Shown here in pieces: positions 60,222-64,000 of a stretch of 64,000 bases of DNA; within the stretch, counting starts at the first letter, position 1; each line of letters opens with the position of its first letter. The notes beneath the pieces are model-generated. The model made no database searches. It saw only the letters and a list, made by a program, of their open reading frames with translations, and had not been told where the DNA came from. Made by a program: the position numbers and the translations under genes. This stretch comes from G965276765 sp965276765 (GTDB taxonomy: Bacteria > Actinomycetota > Acidimicrobiia > Acidimicrobiales > Palsa-688), in assembly GCA_965276765.1 (NCBI GenBank), contig OZ255627.1, positions 1,612,001 to 1,676,000 of the forward strand. Direction: 5' to 3'.

Positions 60222-60977
60222 GTGCCGCGATTCGATGCCGTGTTGTTCGACAACGGCAACACGCTGTTCTACCGGACGTCGCCAATCGACTCGATCGTCG
60301 AGCTGGCCCGTCAGAGAGGGGTCTCGGTAACCGACGGGACCGCCCGGCTGGCCTGGCAGGAGGTCAAGGAAGCCAAGCGCAAGGCTAAGCGGGAGGGTGG
60401 CCCCGATCACCGTCTCGAGCGCAATGCGTCGAGCGATGCCCACCGTCGCTTCTACCTCCGCCAGTATGCCCCGCTCGACGATCTCGTGGCCGGCATGGCC
60501 GAGTTGTTTTACGACGGTCACAAGACGAGCCCGCGGACCATGGTGCCCTACCCGGATACCGAGCAGGTCCTCTGCGCTCTGCGCGACGCTGGCGTTCGTA
60601 TCGGGATCGTCAGCAACACCGGGTGGGACATAAGCAAGGGCTACGAACGGGCCGGGCTGGCGGCTTCGATCGACGTGTGGGTCCTTTCGTGGCAGCACGG
60701 GACGGCGAAGCCCAACAGCCGCCTGTTCACCCACGCCTGCGAGCAGCTCGGCGTCGATCCGACCAGGACCCTGATGGTCGGCAACGACGCCGAGGCCGAC
60801 GGCGGAGCGGCCGATGTCGGCTGCACCTGCCTCGTCTTGCCCGAGGTCGGGCCGGGGCAGCGGCGGGGACTCGACCATGTGCTCCAGCTCGTCGGAGTCG
60901 ACGCGGCCGTGACTGCCAGCATGGCCTACGGCTCGCCGCCGGCCGCAGCGGACGTCGTCACCTCCAAGACGGCCTGA
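60222..60977 (+). CDS. HAD-superfamily hydrolase
   Basis: This 251-residue protein has a GTG start preceded by GAAGGAG. Motif I is FDNGNTLF (the second Asp of DxDGT is Gly), motif II SNTGWD, motif III Lys in TAKPN and motif IV GNDAEADGGAADVG. With the acid/base Asp of motif I missing, phosphatase activity may be weak or the chemistry different (dehalogenase-type). An alpha-helical cap lies at 20-90. It precedes the ECF transporter genes by 17 bp and may be co-transcribed. Confidence 0.87.
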   Translation: MPRFDAVLFDNGNTLFYRTSPIDSIVELARQRGVSVTDGTARLAWQEVKEAKRKAKREGGPDHRLERNASSDAHRRFYLRQYAPLDDLVAGMAELFYDGHKTSPRTMVPYPDTEQVLCALRDAGVRIGIVSNTGWDISKGYERAGLAASIDVWVLSWQHGTAKPNSRLFTHACEQLGVDPTRTLMVGNDAEADGGAADVGCTCLVLPEVGPGQRRGLDHVLQLVGVDAAVTASMAYGSPPAAADVVTSKTA

Positions 60978-60994
60978 GCGAGGGAGCGCTCGTC

Positions 60995-61786
60995 ATGTCC
61001 GCCACGCTCATCGCCGCCAACCACACGATCAGGCTCTCAGGCTCGGCCAACCTGATCTCGTATCTGGGCGTCTGGGTAATCTGCGCCCTCTGCGCCGCCA
61101 TCATCGTCCGCGCCGCCGTTCGCTCCCCCCGCTTCGCCCGCTGGACAACCCGGGACATCCTGGTGGTCGCCGCCCTCTCAGTGCTGCTCGAGGTCTACGA
61201 CAACATCATCGGGGACCAGTTCATCGGGCCTCTCATCTCGCCGATTCCCGGTGCCGACCTTCTCCAGCTCCAGGACATCGTCTACATGTTCCTGCTCATG
61301 GTCGGCATCGCCGTCGTGCGCAAGCCGGGGTGCGTCACGGCCATGGTCTTCATCAACTACCTGCTCGGCCAGCTCCTCTTCGGGACAACCCACGGTGCGC
61401 TCGACTGGACCGACGGGCTCACGCAAGGGATCTTCTGCGACGTCTACATCGTGGCCCGCATGGGTCGGGTGTGCGCTCCGGACGGAAAACGGTGGTCGCT
61501 CATCGCCGACGGCTTCGTCATCGGCTTCCTGCGCGGCGGCCCCAACGCCTTCCTCACCGACTTCGCCTTCGATCCCTACCTCAACGCGCAGTTCTACACG
61601 CTTTACCAGATGTTCGTGGACACCTGGTCGAACGCCGTCGGCAACGCCGTCGAGGCGGCCATCACGGCCCCGCTGGCTTTGCGGGTCGCTAGATCGGTGA
61701 TCCCGAGCATGGGCAGGAGCGGTGGCGCCGACCTCGACGAGCAGCTGGCGGCCTATGACGCACCCAAACCGGAGGCACGGGCATGA
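60995..61786 (+). CDS. ECF transporter S component (YkoE-like membrane protein)
   Basis: This 263-residue protein starts at ATG 60995 (GGGAG upstream). It has about six hydrophobic segments and RDILVVAALSVLLEVYDNII near the N-terminus. The following genes encode a fused two-domain ATPase and EcfT, the ykoE-D-C order of thiamine/HMP-type energy-coupling-factor importers. It should be the substrate-binding membrane subunit. Substrate specificity is not readable, and no thiamine riboswitch is seen upstream. Confidence 0.7.
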   Translation: MSATLIAANHTIRLSGSANLISYLGVWVICALCAAIIVRAAVRSPRFARWTTRDILVVAALSVLLEVYDNIIGDQFIGPLISPIPGADLLQLQDIVYMFLLMVGIAVVRKPGCVTAMVFINYLLGQLLFGTTHGALDWTDGLTQGIFCDVYIVARMGRVCAPDGKRWSLIADGFVIGFLRGGPNAFLTDFAFDPYLNAQFYTLYQMFVDTWSNAVGNAVEAAITAPLALRVARSVIPSMGRSGGADLDEQLAAYDAPKPEARA

Positions 61787-62046
61787 AGCGCATCGGCATC
61801 GTCCTCTTCGTTGCCTCTCTCTTCGTGCTCATCGATGGAATCGTCCAGAACGCGACCAACTATCACCCCGGGGACAGCAACCAGGTGCTCAACACCAACC
61901 TCACGATCGCCGACGGGACGACGCTGATCATCTCCGGGGTGATCCTGATCCTCGTGTCGATGGCCGTGTGGCTGTTGGGAGCACGCGAGGAACGCCGTCG
62001 CCGGCAGGCCACGATCCGGGTCCGACCCCCGGGCGCCGATCGATGA
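61783..62046 (+). CDS. small two-helix membrane protein in the ECF operon
   Basis: This 87-residue protein has hydrophobic helices at about 4-22 and 47-67, an N-glycine/aspartate loop between them, and an Arg-rich cytoplasmic tail. Both start and stop overlap neighbouring genes (ATGA each time), so it is firmly within the transporter operon. I do not recognise the family. It might be an accessory or stabilising subunit of the transporter. Confidence 0.75.
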   Translation: MKRIGIVLFVASLFVLIDGIVQNATNYHPGDSNQVLNTNLTIADGTTLIISGVILILVSMAVWLLGAREERRRRQATIRVRPPGADR

Positions 62047-63794
62047 TGGACGCCGCCATCGAGGTCGAGGATCTCTCCTTCGCCTACCGCGGCGCGGCCA
62101 AGCCGACGTTGCGTCACGTCGACCTCACCTTTGGTGTCGGCGAGCTGTCGCTTGTCACCGGCGTCTCCGGGTGCGGCAAGTCGACGCTCGCCTACGCCGT
62201 GGCCGGGCTGATCCCCTCGCAGATCGAGGGTCAGGTGCGAGGCCGGGTGCATTGCGCCGGGCGTCCGATCGGATCGGTCCCTGTCCACGAAGCGGCGCAA
62301 TCGGTAGGGCTCGTCTTCCAAAATCCCAACCTGCAGCTGTTCCATCAGCGGGTTGAGTCGGAGGTCGCCTTCGGACCTGAGAACCTGACGTTGCCAGGCC
62401 CGGAGATCCGGGCGCGGGTGGACCGAGCCCTTGCGGCCACCGGCATCTCAGATCTGCGCCGCGCCGGCGTGCCCACCCTTTCGGGCGGCCAGAAGCAGCG
62501 CACGGCCATCGCAGCCACACTGGCCATGGGGTCTTCGGTCCTCGTCCTCGACGAGCCTCTCTCGGATCTCGACCCCGTTGGCGCTCAGGAGGTGATGACC
62601 ACGCTTCGCCGGCTGGCGACCGACGAAGGTGTCTCCGTCGTGCTGATCGAGCATCGGGTCGACGAGGTCGTGGCGTGGTGCGACCGGGTTGTGCTTATGG
62701 ATGACGGCGTCATCGTCGTCGACCGACCCGCCCGGTCGGCGTTCGCCAATCGCCTGCCGTGGACGACGAGTGGCGTCGGTTTGCCCGACATGGTGCGCGT
62801 CGCCGACGCCTTCCCGGATCTGTTTGCCGGCGCCACCCCGCTGTCGGTGGCGGAAACCGCCGCCGTGCTCGTCGGCCAAGCGCCGACGCTCTCGCTGGCG
62901 GAACGGCTCGGCAGCGACGGCGATCCTCACGCGAGGAGACCGAGCTCGGCGACGACGGCCGCCGTCTCGTGGGAGCACGTGGGGTTGCGTTTCGGATCCG
63001 GAGAGCCCGTGCTCGACGACGTGTCTCTTTCGGTCGAGACCGGCAGCTGGACGGCAATCGTGGGCGCCAACGGGTCGGGCAAGACGAGCCTGGTGCACAC
63101 CGCCGTCGGCCTGCAACCACCGCAGCACGGCCGGGTCAGACTCTTTGACAAGGCGGTGGATTACCGGCACATTGGGGCCCAGGCGGGCACGGCCGCCCTC
63201 CTCCTGCAGGCCGCCGACGAGATGCTCTTCTCGACGACGGTCGCGGGGGAGCTGGGCTTCGGCTTCGAGCACCGCAGGGATCCGACGCCGGCGCCTTCGC
63301 TCGACCTGGCCACCGTCACGAGCACGTTTGGGTTCACTGGCCTCGAGGAGACGAGCCCATGGGAGCTCAGCCAGGGAGGTCGCCAGCGCCTCGTCCTGGC
63401 GTCGCTGCTCGTGGGCGCGCCCGGGGTACTGATCCTCGACGAGCCCACGACCGGGCAGGACAACGAGCACAGGCGGGCCTTCATGTCATTGCTCGACGAC
63501 GTGCGGGCCACGACCGACATGACCCTGGTGATGGTCACCCACGACATGCGATCTGTCGCCAACCGGGCCGAACGCATCGTCGTGCTCGGCGACGGCCTGC
63601 CCCGCCTCGACGGCACGCCGAGGGAGGTCTTCGCCCGTCACGACGAGCTGGCCGGGTGGGGGGTGCTCCCGCCTCCGGTGGCCCGCCTGCAACACGAGCT
63701 GCTCGCTGACAGGGCCCGGTGGGTCGCCCTCGACGTGGACGAGCTGCTCGGCCTCATGGGTGCCGACCGCCGGACGATCGGGTCGTCGACGTGA
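62043..63794 (+). CDS. ECF transporter ATPase, two fused ABC domains (YkoD-like)
   Basis: This 583-residue protein has two nucleotide-binding domains. The first has Walker A GVSGCGKS, signature LSGGQKQR and Walker B LVLDEPLSDLDP with IEHR. The second has Walker A GANGSGKT, Walker B LILDEPTTGQD and VTHD, but a modified signature LSQGGRQR. Single-chain EcfA-EcfA' ATPases are typical of YkoD/CbiO2-type actinobacterial importers. Start ATG 62043 (or 62046). It couples ATP hydrolysis to EcfT movement. Confidence 0.92.
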   Translation: MMDAAIEVEDLSFAYRGAAKPTLRHVDLTFGVGELSLVTGVSGCGKSTLAYAVAGLIPSQIEGQVRGRVHCAGRPIGSVPVHEAAQSVGLVFQNPNLQLFHQRVESEVAFGPENLTLPGPEIRARVDRALAATGISDLRRAGVPTLSGGQKQRTAIAATLAMGSSVLVLDEPLSDLDPVGAQEVMTTLRRLATDEGVSVVLIEHRVDEVVAWCDRVVLMDDGVIVVDRPARSAFANRLPWTTSGVGLPDMVRVADAFPDLFAGATPLSVAETAAVLVGQAPTLSLAERLGSDGDPHARRPSSATTAAVSWEHVGLRFGSGEPVLDDVSLSVETGSWTAIVGANGSGKTSLVHTAVGLQPPQHGRVRLFDKAVDYRHIGAQAGTAALLLQAADEMLFSTTVAGELGFGFEHRRDPTPAPSLDLATVTSTFGFTGLEETSPWELSQGGRQRLVLASLLVGAPGVLILDEPTTGQDNEHRRAFMSLLDDVRATTDMTLVMVTHDMRSVANRAERIVVLGDGLPRLDGTPREVFARHDELAGWGVLPPPVARLQHELLADRARWVALDVDELLGLMGADRRTIGSST

Positions 63795-64000
63795 ACCTCT
63801 TCGTCCGCACGCTCGAGGCCTATGTCCTCGTGTTCATCGTCCCCCTGGCGCTCCCCGTTGCCTTCGTCAAGCTGGTCGGGCTGGGCGGACTCCGAGACCT
63901 CGTCACCTTCGAGCCGGGTACGACGGTGCTGCACCGCATGGATCCCAGGCTCAAGGTCCTCTACCCCATCGGGTTCGGAGTACTGACTATCCTCCTCGAC
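63791..64000 (+). CDS. ECF transporter transmembrane protein EcfT (partial)
   Basis: The first 70 residues are present. The start is GTG 63791, overlapping the ATPase stop. A hydrophobic helix comes first (YVLVFIVPLALPVAFVKLVG), then the typical EcfT region LHRMDPRLKVLYPIGFGVLT. The rest lies beyond the window. This is the scaffold subunit that links the S component to the ATPases. Confidence 0.85.
   Translation, partial: MNLFVRTLEAYVLVFIVPLALPVAFVKLVGLGGLRDLVTFEPGTTVLHRMDPRLKVLYPIGFGVLTILLD

Overview
The window reads as a high-G+C actinobacterial chromosome segment. GTG and TTG starts are frequent, genes are packed with 1-4 base stop/start overlaps, and the gene content includes F420-type LLM oxidoreductase, Rpf/LysM wall protein, HTH-citrate synthase and many acyl-CoA genes. 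A member of Acidimicrobiia or a related lineage of Actinomycetota is likely, but that is inference. I saw no rRNA, tRNA, CRISPR array or insertion sequence.

Region 1 (1-28,150) is dominated by acyl-CoA and ketone catabolism. A minus-strand operon runs from 10,558 down to 1: single-chain acyl-CoA carboxylase, HAPMO-type Baeyer-Villiger monooxygenase, acyl-CoA ligase, SDR, crotonase, acyl-CoA dehydrogenase and a two-HTH Lrp-type regulator. Divergent from it is a DUF35/thiolase/SDR operon. Next come two divergent citrate-synthase paralogues, one with an N-terminal HTH and a (GSA)n insert, separated by an operator-rich 370-base gap. Then follow ligase, acyl-CoA dehydrogenase, a two-domain MaoC protein, a further ligase, a crotonase, a second BVMO, a DUF3109-like protein, an LLM oxidoreductase, a VOC protein and an EstB-like serine hydrolase.

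Region 2 (28,200-29,734) holds an EamA exporter divergent from an Lrp/AsnC regulator.

Region 3 (29,777-57,335) looks like one inducible catabolic island under a LacI-family regulator (34,109-35,158). It contains a CocE-type hydrolase, three relatives of 2,6-dihydroxypseudooxynicotine hydrolase, a TPP enzyme, a creatininase-family protein, a zinc alcohol dehydrogenase and two DapA-like lyases. It also has a complete Liv-type ABC importer, an acyl-CoA-dehydrogenase-like flavoprotein, a CrtI/PYROXD2-like oxidase, a quinone oxidoreductase, an aldo-keto reductase, a HIBADH-like enzyme, an M24/creatinase-like protein, 2-oxoacid dehydrogenase E1 alpha and beta, and an amidohydrolase. Six copies of a 12-bp palindrome, GCAAnCGnTTGC, sit at the promoters of its transcription units, mostly 4-8 bp downstream of a -10 box. 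Together they define an apparently uncharacterised regulon; the import system, C-C hydrolases, aldolases and dehydrogenases suggest breakdown of an oxygenated or N-heterocyclic compound, but the substrate cannot be read from the sequence.

Region 4 (57,630-64,000) contains a secreted LysM/Rpf-like protein followed by strong tandem hairpins, a DUF3987-like fragment, a HAD hydrolase, and an ECF-type vitamin transporter cluster (S component, small membrane protein, fused two-domain ATPase, start of EcfT) that runs off the end.
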